Shown: piece after piece, positions 1-7,731 of the stretch | Layout of the letters: every line of letters starts with the position of its first letter | How positions within the stretch are numbered: the stretch's first letter is position 1 | Assembly (NCBI GenBank): GCA_025350085.1 | Contig: JANXYI010000409.1 | Location: 1-7,731, forward strand | Length of the DNA: 7,731 bases | Direction: 5' to 3' | From: Deltaproteobacteria bacterium | GTDB taxonomy: Bacteria; Desulfobacterota; Desulfovibrionia; Desulfovibrionales; Desulfovibrionaceae | Program-made: the position numbers and the translations under genes | Notes under the pieces: model-generated | The model's input: only the letters and a program-made list of their open reading frames with translations | Told to the model about the DNA's origin: nothing | Databases searched by the model: none

Positions 1-208
1 TCTCGATGAGCGTGATGACGCTGACGCTCTTGACGCCGATGAAGTAGAGCTGGCGCACGGTCTTGGCGAACTGGCCGAAGGAGGAGAAGATGCGCGCGCT
101 GGCCTCGAGCAGGAACAGGAGCATGGCCCCCGAGTCGCCCACAAGGCGCAGGGTGGCCGCGCCCAGCTGGGCCACAGGCGAAAGCTGCGGACGTCTGCCG
201 TGGATCAT
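1..208 (-). CDS. mlaE: MlaE/YrbE-type ABC transporter permease, N-terminal part (cut by window edge)
   Basis: The 69 visible residues match the start of the MlaE (YrbE, DUF140) permease family. This is the inner-membrane subunit of the Mla system, an ABC transporter with MlaF and MlaD that moves phospholipids between the inner and outer membranes. What is seen is an N-terminal amphipathic stretch, a G-D-S-G turn near residues 24-27, a hydrophobic run MLLFLLEASARIF at 29-41, and the segment QLYFIGVKSVSVITLIE at 53-69, which resembles the family's typical Q-x-Y-x-I-G-x-x-S segment. The rest lies beyond the left edge, so the transmembrane core and partner genes cannot be seen. ATG at 208 is chosen because AGAAGGGG lies upstream (227-220), although the 11-nt spacing is long. 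It is separated from the HD-domain gene by 203 bp, with its own weak promoter candidate. The family call is firm; the exact substrate (phospholipid or another hydrophobic compound) is inferred. Confidence 0.85.
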   Translation of the reverse strand, partial: MIHGRRPQLSPVAQLGAATLRLVGDSGAMLLFLLEASARIFSSFGQFAKTVRQLYFIGVKSVSVITLIE

Positions 209-316
209 TGCTGCGGATTCCCCTTCTCTGCCCGGACCGCTCGTGTCGGCCTCAGGCGCCCCTCGTGTCCGCAAAAGAACGCCGCCGGGAGCATGCACCT
301 CCCACGCGACTGACTC

Positions 317-345
317 GCCCTAGCACATGGCCGTGCTGCCTGCAA
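317..345 (-). promoter_or_regulatory. Weak promoter candidate for the mlaE-like gene
   Basis: Reading the minus strand, TTGCAG (345-340) is followed after 17 bp by TAGGGC (322-317), preceded by TG one base before it (the string is TGTGCTAGG). The -10 box matches the usual consensus poorly, and the case rests mostly on the same TTG-N15-TGTGCTA layout in front of argJ. Transcription would start near 310 and leave a leader of about 100 nt. The remaining bases of the 209-411 gap show only a weak GGCC-GAA-GGCC hairpin near 386-396 just past the HD gene stop, without a clean T run. Confidence 0.35.
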
Positions 346-411
346 TGCCTTGGGCTCTGCGGCCCGGCCTTGAAAACAATTCAGGAACTGGCCTTCGGCC
401 CACCATCCGGG

Positions 412-1092
412 CTACTGCCCGTCCTCGTTGCCTTCCGCGTCCGGGGCGTCGTCCGTCATGCCGGGCACGGAGATCTTGGGCAGATCCTTGCGCGAGCCGT
501 TCTTCTTTTCCCACCAGGACTGGTCCGGCCCCAGAAACCACCAGTCCGTGTGGTCGGTCTCCATCACGGCTTTGGCCAGCTTCTTGCCCTCGGGCGTGCG
601 GATGCGTTTCATCGCCGCGGCCAGCCACTTGTCCGCGTATTTGTTGCCCAGGTCCGACTGCTCCTTCAGGTTCAGCATCAGGTCGATCTGGTCCGCGTCC
701 TGGGCCAGCCGCGCCTCCTGGCTCTGGGTCTCTTCCAACTCCTCCCACAGGGGCATGAGGTCCTCGCCCAGGCCCGTGCCCGAGAGCGCATCGGCGAGCG
801 CGCGCGTGCGCAGGCTCGTGTTGTACATGCGGTTCACGTAGTTGAAGTCGCCGGTCCGGGCCTCGTGCAAATCGTGGAACAGGCACATCAGCGCCGTGCG
901 CTCCTTGTTCGCCCCGGCCATCTGCGCCAGCACAAAGCCGATGACCGCGGTGCCGAAGCTGTGCTCGGCCACGTTCTCCGAGCCCGTGCCCAGGAACTGG
1001 TAGCCCGAGCGCGGGGTCCGGCGCAGCATGCCGCATTCGAAGAGGAAATCAGCCAGGCGGGTGAGACTGGAACGTTTTTTGAGGCGGGACAT
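412..1092 (-). CDS. HD-domain phosphohydrolase, YfbR/HDDC2-like (5'-nucleotidase-like)
   Basis: A 226-residue cytoplasmic HD-superfamily protein. The metal-binding set is complete: H44 in VAEHSF, H73-D74 in LFHDLHEARTGD, and D134 in QDADQID. E77 and D82 stand at the same spacing after the HD pair as the catalytic-site E and D of E. coli YfbR, which hydrolyses deoxynucleoside 5'-monophosphates. The N-terminal segment RRTPRSGYQFLG (24-35) followed by SENVAEHS resembles the HDDC2 branch more than YfbR. Residues from about 178 on form an unusual tail: DHTDWWFLGPDQSWWEKK, then a basic and finally acidic low-complexity end. This extends past the family's usual length of roughly 190-200. The ATG at 1092 has GGAGG 10 nt upstream (1107-1103). 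It follows argJ by 97 bp with a hairpin between, so co-transcription is possible but not shown. Nucleotidase activity is inferred from the family; the substrate is unknown. Confidence 0.85.
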   Translation of the reverse strand: MSRLKKRSSLTRLADFLFECGMLRRTPRSGYQFLGTGSENVAEHSFGTAVIGFVLAQMAGANKERTALMCLFHDLHEARTGDFNYVNRMYNTSLRTRALADALSGTGLGEDLMPLWEELEETQSQEARLAQDADQIDLMLNLKEQSDLGNKYADKWLAAAMKRIRTPEGKKLAKAVMETDHTDWWFLGPDQSWWEKKNGSRKDLPKISVPGMTDDAPDAEGNEDGQ

Positions 1093-1100
1093 GAAGAGTG

Positions 1101-1126
1101 TGCCTCCGGCGGTCCCCTTCGGGGCC
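1101..1126. repeat. TGCCTCCGGCGG motif plus small hairpin, possible dispersed intergenic repeat
   Basis: On the plus strand TGCCTCCGGCGG (1101-1112) is followed by a small CCCC-TTC-GGGG hairpin (1114-1124). I recall strings of the form GCCTCCGGCGG followed by G/C-rich hairpins between genes in Desulfovibrio genomes; that is memory, not a search. Only one copy is present here, so repeat status cannot be shown from this window. Its complement supplies the GGAGG ribosome site of the HD-domain gene. Confidence 0.3.
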
Positions 1127-1133
1127 TCATTGC

Positions 1134-1163
1134 CCCCTGCCCCCCCCTATCGGGGGGCAGGGG
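1134..1163 (-). other. 12-bp GC hairpin between argJ and the HD-domain gene
   Basis: Positions 1134-1145 (CCCCTGCCCCCC) pair perfectly with 1152-1163, leaving a 6-nt loop. It is a very stable stem just past the argJ stop. On the minus strand, the direction of transcription, it is followed by GCAATGAGG rather than a run of T, so it is not a standard rho-independent terminator. It could slow polymerase, protect the argJ mRNA 3' end, or mark a processing site between the two genes. Confidence 0.55.
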
Positions 1164-1189
1164 TAAAGTATGTTTGCTGCTGCGTCCGG

Positions 1190-2374
1190 CTACGTCCGGT
1201 AGTCCGCGTTGATCTCCACGTAGCGCTTGGAAAGATCCGAAGCCAAGAGAGTGAAAGTCCCCCGGCCTGGGCCGATGCACAGCTCGATCTTCACGTCCTG
1301 GTGGCGCATCACTGGAGCAAGCAGGGCGTCCAGGTCCTCGGGCGCGGGCTGGCCTTTTTCAAAGACCAGAATCCCGCCGATGTTCAGCACCACGTCCTGG
1401 GGCTCAAAGTCCGCGCCGCTGCGGCCGAGCGCCGCGATGATGCGGCCCCAGTTGGGATCGCAGCCGAAGAGCGCGGTCTTGACCAGCGGCGAGTTGCCGA
1501 TGGCCCGCGCCGCCAGCTCGGCCTGGGGATGGCTCTTGGCCCCGGAAACCACGATGTGCGCCACCTTGGTGCCGCCCTCGGCGTCCTGCACGATGCGGTA
1601 GGACAGCTCCTGGCAGACCGCAAGCATGCACTGGCGCAGGCTCTCCAGGTCGTCCTTGCTGCTCACGCGCACCCGCGCCGCGCCATTGGCCAGGGCCAGC
1701 AGGCAGTCGTTGGTGCTGGTGTCGCCGTCAACGGTCAGCGCGTTGAACGAGCGGTCCGCGCAGTACGTAAGCATCTCGCGCCAGGCCCTAGGCTCGATGT
1801 CCGCGTCGCAGAGGAGGAACCCGAGCAGGGTGGCCATGGTCGGGCAGATCATGCCCGCGCCCTTGCACATGCCGAGCAGGCGCACCTCGCCGCCGGAGAG
1901 CTGGCAGGCTTTCGACACGAGCTTGGGAAAGGTGTCCGTGGTCATCATGGCCTTGGCCACGTCCATGGGCTTGGCGCGGCCAAGCGTCCCGGCGAGCCGG
2001 AGCCCGGCCTGGTTCCAGAGCTCCATCTTGAGCTGCGCGCCGATGACGCCGGTGGAAGCCGGGAGGATCTCCTCGGGCTGCACGCGGGCGAACTCGGAGA
2101 CGATGTCGAGCGTGGCGTGGCAGTTGGCCAGGCCCTCGTCGCCGGTGCAGGCGTTGGCCTGGCCGGAGTTGACCAGGATGGCGCGGGCCAGCGGGCTCTC
2201 GGCCAGGGCGGCCTTGCACACGAGCACGGGCGCGGCCTGGAAGCGGTTGGTGGTGAACACGCCTGCGGCCACGGCCGGGCCGGAACTCAGGATGAGCCCC
2301 AGATCGTTGCGGTCCGGGCGCTTGAAGCCTGCGGCGGCCACGGCGAAACGGTATCCCTTGGGCACGATGGTCAT
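1190..2374 (-). CDS. argJ: ArgJ, glutamate N-acetyltransferase / ornithine acetyltransferase
   Basis: Full-length 394-residue ArgJ of the cyclic arginine pathway. It moves the acetyl group from N-acetylornithine to glutamate, giving ornithine and N-acetylglutamate; bifunctional members can also acetylate glutamate with acetyl-CoA. Seen in order: DRNDLGLI (21-28), VNSGQANACTG (68-78), the STG oxyanion-hole segment with T108-G109, TTDTFPK (145-151), and the self-cleavage site KGAGMICPTM-ATLLGF (171-186). The predicted nucleophile is T182, so autoproteolysis between A181 and T182 would give alpha (1-181) and beta (182-394) chains. NWGRI lies in the beta chain, and the canonical end SDLSKRYVEINADYRT is intact. 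The ATG at 2374 has GAGGT 6 nt upstream. A promoter-like site lies upstream, after the secA terminator, so it is probably transcribed apart from secA. Whether it is mono- or bifunctional cannot be read from the sequence; the family call is certain. Confidence 0.97.
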   Translation of the reverse strand: MTIVPKGYRFAVAAAGFKRPDRNDLGLILSSGPAVAAGVFTTNRFQAAPVLVCKAALAESPLARAILVNSGQANACTGDEGLANCHATLDIVSEFARVQPEEILPASTGVIGAQLKMELWNQAGLRLAGTLGRAKPMDVAKAMMTTDTFPKLVSKACQLSGGEVRLLGMCKGAGMICPTMATLLGFLLCDADIEPRAWREMLTYCADRSFNALTVDGDTSTNDCLLALANGAARVRVSSKDDLESLRQCMLAVCQELSYRIVQDAEGGTKVAHIVVSGAKSHPQAELAARAIGNSPLVKTALFGCDPNWGRIIAALGRSGADFEPQDVVLNIGGILVFEKGQPAPEDLDALLAPVMRHQDVKIELCIGPGRGTFTLLASDLSKRYVEINADYRT

Positions 2375-2431
2375 GGGCGCACCTCGCGAAATGTCGTCGC
2401 GGCTCTGGCTGGTCTGGCCGCGCAGAATAAA

Positions 2432-2460
2432 TACTTAGCACAGGCCGGGCCGGGATTCAA
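2432..2460 (-). promoter_or_regulatory. Promoter candidate for argJ
   Basis: On the minus strand TTGAAT (2460-2455) and TAAGTA (2437-2432) are 17 bp apart, with TG one base before the -10 box (string TGTGCTAAGTA). It lies between the secA terminator and argJ, where a promoter is needed, and shares its TTG-N15-TGTGCTA layout with the site before the mlaE-like gene. The start would be near 2425, giving a leader of about 50 nt. The -10 match to consensus is modest. No ARG-box-like palindrome stood out to me. Confidence 0.5.
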
Positions 2461-2486
2461 AGGGGGATTTGGGGGCGGGGGGGCAA

Positions 2487-2520
2487 CAAAAAAGCCCCCG
2501 GCGTCTCCGCCAGGGGCTTC
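2487..2520 (-). terminator. Rho-independent terminator of secA
   Basis: In the minus-strand RNA, an 11-bp stem (2518-2508 with 2503-2493, one G-U pair) closes a GAGA loop of the stable GNRA type and runs straight into a U tract (2493-2488, the first U pairing in the stem). It begins 20 bp past the secA stop. This is the one textbook terminator in the window and separates secA from argJ. Confidence 0.95.
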
Positions 2521-2539
2521 AATATTTTGTCAGCCCGGC

Positions 2540-5092
<2,553 letters not shown>

Positions 5093-5095
5093 GGG

Positions 5096-5245
5096 CTAAG
5101 GCTCCTTGAGCTGGCGGGGGGCCTGGCCAGCGGATGTGGTCAAGTGGTCGCGGGGCGCGGGCCTTGGCTCCGGGGCTTCCCGCTTTGTTCGGCACGTCCG
5201 GGGCTGGCATGGCTCCGGTACTCGCGCTGGGGTCTTCTCGGACAT
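5096..5245 (-). CDS. Possible 49-codon leader ORF before secA (doubtful)
   Basis: An ATG at 5245 opens 49 codons rich in proline, arginine and glutamate, ending at TAG (5098-5096), three bases before the secA ATG. The secA ribosome site AAGGAG lies inside its last codons, so translation of one could affect the other. It would begin about 20 nt after the predicted secA transcript start. Against it: no good ribosome site (only GGAA directly against the ATG), no signal peptide or membrane segment such as SecM or VemP carry, no recognised arrest motif, and its frame is open far upstream into the GlcF-type gene, so openness alone means little at this GC level. Confidence 0.2.
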   Translation of the reverse strand: MSEKTPARVPEPCQPRTCRTKREAPEPRPAPRDHLTTSAGQAPRQLKEP

Positions 5246-5273
5246 TTCCGGGGCCGCGTCAAATCCCCGTGAG

Positions 5274-5301
5274 GTAATAACACGCACAGGCGATTCGTCA
5301 A
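5274..5301 (-). promoter_or_regulatory. Promoter candidate for secA (extended -10)
   Basis: On the minus strand TTGACG (5301-5296, five of six consensus bases) is followed after 16 bp by TATTAC (5279-5274, four of six), with TG one base before the -10 box. It is the best promoter-like site in the 262-bp gap between the GlcF-type gene and secA. It predicts a start near 5267 and a leader of about 175 nt. The tandem 13-bp repeat lies directly upstream of the -35 box. Confidence 0.6.
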
Positions 5302-5302
5302 C

Positions 5303-5337
5303 CCACAGACGGGCCAGAGTGGCCACAGACTGGCCGT
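5303..5337. repeat. Tandem 13-bp direct repeat and overlapping inverted repeat upstream of the secA promoter
   Basis: CCACAGACGGGCC (5303-5315) recurs as CCACAGACTGGCC (5323-5335), 12 of 13 bases identical, with starts exactly 20 bp apart. The same stretch can fold as an inverted repeat: 5309-5317 pairs with 5330-5337 with one bulged base. It abuts the -35 box at 5301. Either a protein-binding site or a GC-rich hairpin ending the upstream transcript is possible; no T run follows it on the minus strand. Confidence 0.5.
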
Positions 5338-5354
5338 GGCGGGCCGCCCGGGGC

Positions 5355-6593
5355 CTAATCCGGTCGGATGATCTCCAGCCAGTGCCCGACGCTGGCCCCG
5401 GCGGGCGCTGTGGCGGCGAGTTGCATAACGCAGCCCGAGCAGCCGGTGAGCACATAGCCGGGCGTGACCTCGCCCGCTTTAGTAAAGCCCAGCACCGTGT
5501 CCAGCCCGGCCCAGCAGCCCGCGCCCACCTGGGCCGAGAGCTGTGGCGCAGCCAGCTGCATGATGCCGCCAAAGCCGCAGCAGTTTCCCTTGGCCGGGCT
5601 GCGCAGCCGTGTGCCGAGCAGGCCGGACAAAAGCTTGTAGTCCGCGTCGGCCGGGTCCGTATGGCAGGGCCGGTGCCAACCGATGATGGCCGGCGCGCCG
5701 CGCCCGGCCTTGGCCGTTGCGCCCAGCATGAGCGGCGAGAGCGGGGTCACAGACCCGGCCCAAAGCGCCATCTCCTCTGCGTTGGCGAAGAGCCCGGCGT
5801 CCAACCCTTCCGTGGCATACTCGGCCAGGCCCTTCTGGCAGGTGGCGCAGTAGGTCACGACCAGGGGCCGTCCGGCCCCCCGCCAGGCCGTGACATTGGC
5901 GCGTTGGGCCGCGTCCTGGTCCTCGGGCAGCCCGGCCACGCCCAGCGTCGAGCCGCAGCAGGAAAAGTCGGCTGCCACGAGGTTCGCGCTCAAGGACCGC
6001 AACAGGTATCGCGCCGCGCTTGCCCAGGCCTTGCGCGGGCCGGAGCCCACGCAGCCGTCGAACACGGCCACGGGCCGGTCAGCGTATTTCTGGCGAAAAG
6101 CCTCAGCCGGGAATTTCGTGATCGTCAGCCAGGCACGGAGCCCCTTGCCGGGTCGAAGACCCCGCAGGCCCTTGAGCGCCAGGCCGAAGGCGGCAGGGAC
6201 AAGGGGCTGCGGCACGAACGCGGCCCCTTGCGCGGCCAGGGACCAGTACGGCGCGAGTTTCGTAATCCACTGCTTCCACAGCCACTGGCGGAAGTCCGGG
6301 TGCTCGGCGCGCAGCCGGGCAATGAGCCGGGGGATGTTCACGCCCTGGGGGCAGAGCTTCTCGCATTTGCCGCAGGCCAGGCACAGCCCGGCCAGCTCGG
6401 CCACGGCTGCTTCATCCAAGGTGGCGGCGGAGAACTTCGACGGACCGGCCAGCAGGGCCTTGGCGCGCGGGGACAGCTCCTCGCGGTTGGTGGCCAAGAA
6501 CAGCGGACACAGCTCCAGGCAGCAGCCGCACAGGACGCAGTCGCGTTCCGGCTTGGCGCCGCCATTAACGCTGGTCGCCTTCTTGTCCGTCAC
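5355..6593 (-). CDS. glcF: GlcF-type iron-sulfur subunit of glycolate/D-lactate dehydrogenase
   Basis: A 412-residue electron-transfer partner of the GlcD-type flavoprotein, close to the roughly 407 residues of E. coli GlcF. Two 4Fe-4S motifs stand at the N-terminus: C19, C22, C25, C29-P and C71, C74, C77, C81-P. Two cysteine-rich CCG (DUF224) domains follow: C181, CCG 212-214 and CATC 249-252; then HRPCH 307-311, CCG 338-340 and CSGC 385-388. Such subunits pass electrons from the flavin to quinone or a membrane complex; no transmembrane helix is evident. I chose the GTG at 6593, which overlaps the upstream stop as TAGTG and has AAGGGG 8 nt before it. An in-frame GTG at 6602 would add three residues but has no usable ribosome site. 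The overlap implies translational coupling with the GlcD-type gene. Family and pairing are clear; the substrate (glycolate, D-lactate or another 2-hydroxyacid) is not decided by sequence. Confidence 0.92.
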   Translation of the reverse strand: MTDKKATSVNGGAKPERDCVLCGCCLELCPLFLATNREELSPRAKALLAGPSKFSAATLDEAAVAELAGLCLACGKCEKLCPQGVNIPRLIARLRAEHPDFRQWLWKQWITKLAPYWSLAAQGAAFVPQPLVPAAFGLALKGLRGLRPGKGLRAWLTITKFPAEAFRQKYADRPVAVFDGCVGSGPRKAWASAARYLLRSLSANLVAADFSCCGSTLGVAGLPEDQDAAQRANVTAWRGAGRPLVVTYCATCQKGLAEYATEGLDAGLFANAEEMALWAGSVTPLSPLMLGATAKAGRGAPAIIGWHRPCHTDPADADYKLLSGLLGTRLRSPAKGNCCGFGGIMQLAAPQLSAQVGAGCWAGLDTVLGFTKAGEVTPGYVLTGCSGCVMQLAATAPAGASVGHWLEIIRPD

Positions 6594-7731
6594 TACACCC
6601 ACCCCTTGCCGGGATTCAGGATGCCCACCGGGTCGAAGACCCTCTTTATGCCCGCCATGATCCGGCGCTCCTCCTCGGAAAGCTGCCAGGACACATAGGC
6701 CGCCTTGGTGATGCCTGTGCCGTGCTCGCCGGAGATGGTGCCGCCAAGGGCCAGGGTGAGCCGGAACACGGCCTCCTTGCAGGCTTGCGCGCGGCCGCGC
6801 TGGTCCTCGTCGGCCGAGTCAAAGATGATGTTCACGTGGATGTTGCCGTCGCCCAGGTGCCCGTAGCAGGCCACGTGGATGCCGTGCTCCTTGCCGATGG
6901 CCTGGAAGCCCTCCACGGCCTCCACGGTCTTGCCGCGTGGCACGGCCACGTCCTCGCCCATCTTGTCCGGCCCCAGCTGGAAGCTGGCCGGGCTCACCAG
7001 GCGGCGGATCTCCCAGAGCGGTTCCTCTTCCTTGGGCCCCAGGCCTTTCAAGAGGCACAAGGGCCCGGCCGGAGCGAGCGCCTGTTCCAGCCGCGTGAGT
7101 TCCTCGGCCAGGGCCGCGGCCGAGCCGTCCACCTTGAGCAGCAGCACGGCCTGGGTATTGTCCTTGGGCCAGGGCACGTCCTTGATCATGGCGATGCCCC
7201 GGCAGGCCGTGGCGTCCATGAACTCCATGGCTGTCGGCAGGATGCCTGCCCGGAACACGCCGCGCGCGCCCTCCAGCGCCGCCACCAGGGTAGGGAATGC
7301 CGCGAGCACCGTGGCCGAGCTTTCTGGCAGGGGCAGGAGCTTGAGCGTCAGTTTGGTGAAGATGCCCAGCGTGCCGCAGGAGCCCACGAAGAGCCGCGTC
7401 AGGTCCAGGCCTACCACGTTCTTGTGCGTGCGGCCGCCGGCGTCCACAATGCGCCCGCCCGGCAGCACCGCGCGCACGCCGAGCACGTAGTCGCGCGTGA
7501 CCCCGTACTTCACCGCGCGCATCCCGCCTGCGCAGGTGGCCACGTTGCCGCCGAGCGTCGAAATCCTGAGGCTGGCCGGGTCCGGCGGGTAGAAGAGCTT
7601 CTGCTTCTGGGTGAGCGCCTGGAACTCGGAGGTGACCACCCCGGGCTCGACCTCGGCGCAGAAATCATCAGGGTCGATGTCCAGCACGCGGTTGAGCCAG
7701 AGCGTGGAGACCACGACCCCGCCGAACGCCG
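6593..7731 (-). CDS. glcD: GlcD-type FAD-linked 2-hydroxyacid dehydrogenase subunit (5' end cut by window edge)
   Basis: Flavoprotein of the GlcD / D-lactate dehydrogenase family, oxidising glycolate or D-lactate (or a related 2-hydroxyacid) to the 2-oxoacid. The frame stays open to the right edge, and the edge residues (AFGGVVVSTLWLNRVLDID) match family sequence about 90 residues in, so the true start is outside the window. Counting the GTG codon at 7714 as residue 1: FAD-binding domain with PPDPASLRISTLGGNVATCAGG (43-64), KYGVTRDYVLG (69-79) and the GSCGTLGIFTKLTLKLLPLP stretch (111-130). The C-terminal FAD-oxidase domain holds GHLGDGNIHVN (285-295) with H286 and H293, then GGTISGEHGTG (324-334), and ends DPVGILNPGKGWV. 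The stop overlaps the next gene's start, making a two-gene unit whose product is probably one complex. The GlcD symbol reflects family; D-lactate is at least as likely a substrate as glycolate in a sulfate reducer. Confidence 0.93.
   Translation of the reverse strand, partial: AFGGVVVSTLWLNRVLDIDPDDFCAEVEPGVVTSEFQALTQKQKLFYPPDPASLRISTLGGNVATCAGGMRAVKYGVTRDYVLGVRAVLPGGRIVDAGGRTHKNVVGLDLTRLFVGSCGTLGIFTKLTLKLLPLPESSATVLAAFPTLVAALEGARGVFRAGILPTAMEFMDATACRGIAMIKDVPWPKDNTQAVLLLKVDGSAAALAEELTRLEQALAPAGPLCLLKGLGPKEEEPLWEIRRLVSPASFQLGPDKMGEDVAVPRGKTVEAVEGFQAIGKEHGIHVACYGHLGDGNIHVNIIFDSADEDQRGRAQACKEAVFRLTLALGGTISGEHGTGITKAAYVSWQLSEEERRIMAGIKRVFDPVGILNPGKGWV
6602..6607 (-). promoter_or_regulatory. Ribosome binding site deciding the glcF-type start
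   Basis: AAGGGG (6607-6602 on the minus strand) lies inside the last codons of the GlcD-type gene, 8 nt before the GTG at 6593. It touches the alternative GTG at 6602 directly, which makes that codon an unlikely start. Confidence 0.6.

Noticed and set aside
1134..1163. Calling the argJ downstream hairpin a rho-independent terminator
   Set aside because: The bases after the stem in the transcribed direction are GCAATGAGG, with no U run.
208..1212. A 334-codon plus-strand open frame opposite the HD-domain gene
   Set aside because: The minus-strand protein has a full metal-binding set and a good ribosome site; the plus frame has neither.
5093..5354. A SecM- or VemP-like secretion monitor gene before secA
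   Set aside because: No ORF in the gap has a signal peptide, a membrane segment or a known arrest sequence; only the weak 49-codon ORF remains.
5106..6698. A 530-codon plus-strand open frame opposite the GlcF-type gene
   Set aside because: It lies opposite the Fe-S subunit, crosses its boundaries and gives an R/G/P/A-rich product without motifs.
6593..7714. Treating the GTG at 7714 as the true start of the GlcD-type protein
   Set aside because: The frame continues open to the window edge with residues that fit the family, and the FAD-binding domain needs about 90 more residues upstream.

Overview
The window looks like a chromosomal stretch from a high-GC, Desulfovibrio-type sulfate reducer (Desulfovibrionales). 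This is an inference. It rests on high GC with G/C-rich third codon positions, the sequence character of SecA and ArgJ, a two-gene GlcD/GlcF-type 2-hydroxyacid dehydrogenase of the kind common in lactate-using sulfate reducers, and an intergenic TGCCTCCGGCGG motif that I associate from memory with Desulfovibrio genomes. No 16S or other marker is present, so the genus is not fixed.

All six real genes lie on the minus strand, so transcription runs from high to low coordinates. From upstream to downstream: (1) 7731-6593, a FAD-linked GlcD-type oxidase subunit cut by the right window edge; (2) 6593-5355, its GlcF-type iron-sulfur partner, joined by a stop/start overlap; (3) a 262-bp gap with a promoter-like site, a tandem 13-bp repeat and a possible short leader ORF; (4) 5092-2540, a complete secA, followed by a clear rho-independent terminator; (5) a short gap with a promoter-like site and a G-rich tract; (6) 2374-1190, a complete argJ; (7) a 97-bp gap with a GC hairpin; (8) 1092-412, an HD-domain 5'-nucleotidase-like protein; (9) a 203-bp gap with a weak promoter candidate; (10) 208-1, the N-terminus of an MlaE-type permease cut by the left edge.

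The genes do not form one pathway. GlcD and GlcF would form one membrane-associated dehydrogenase that passes electrons from glycolate or D-lactate into the respiratory chain. SecA is the protein export motor. ArgJ is an arginine biosynthesis enzyme. The HD protein probably hydrolyses nucleoside monophosphates. The MlaE-like protein belongs to an outer-membrane lipid transport ABC system, which fits a Gram-negative cell. Only glcD-glcF is clearly an operon.

I looked for an undescribed system and did not find one. This is mainly a housekeeping region. The points most worth a second look are the control region in front of secA (13-bp repeats two helical turns apart, an extended -10 promoter and a 49-codon ORF ending just before the secA start), a promoter layout shared by three genes, and a tryptophan-rich tail on the HD protein. 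Long plus-strand open frames opposite argJ, secA and glcF are best explained as high-GC shadows.
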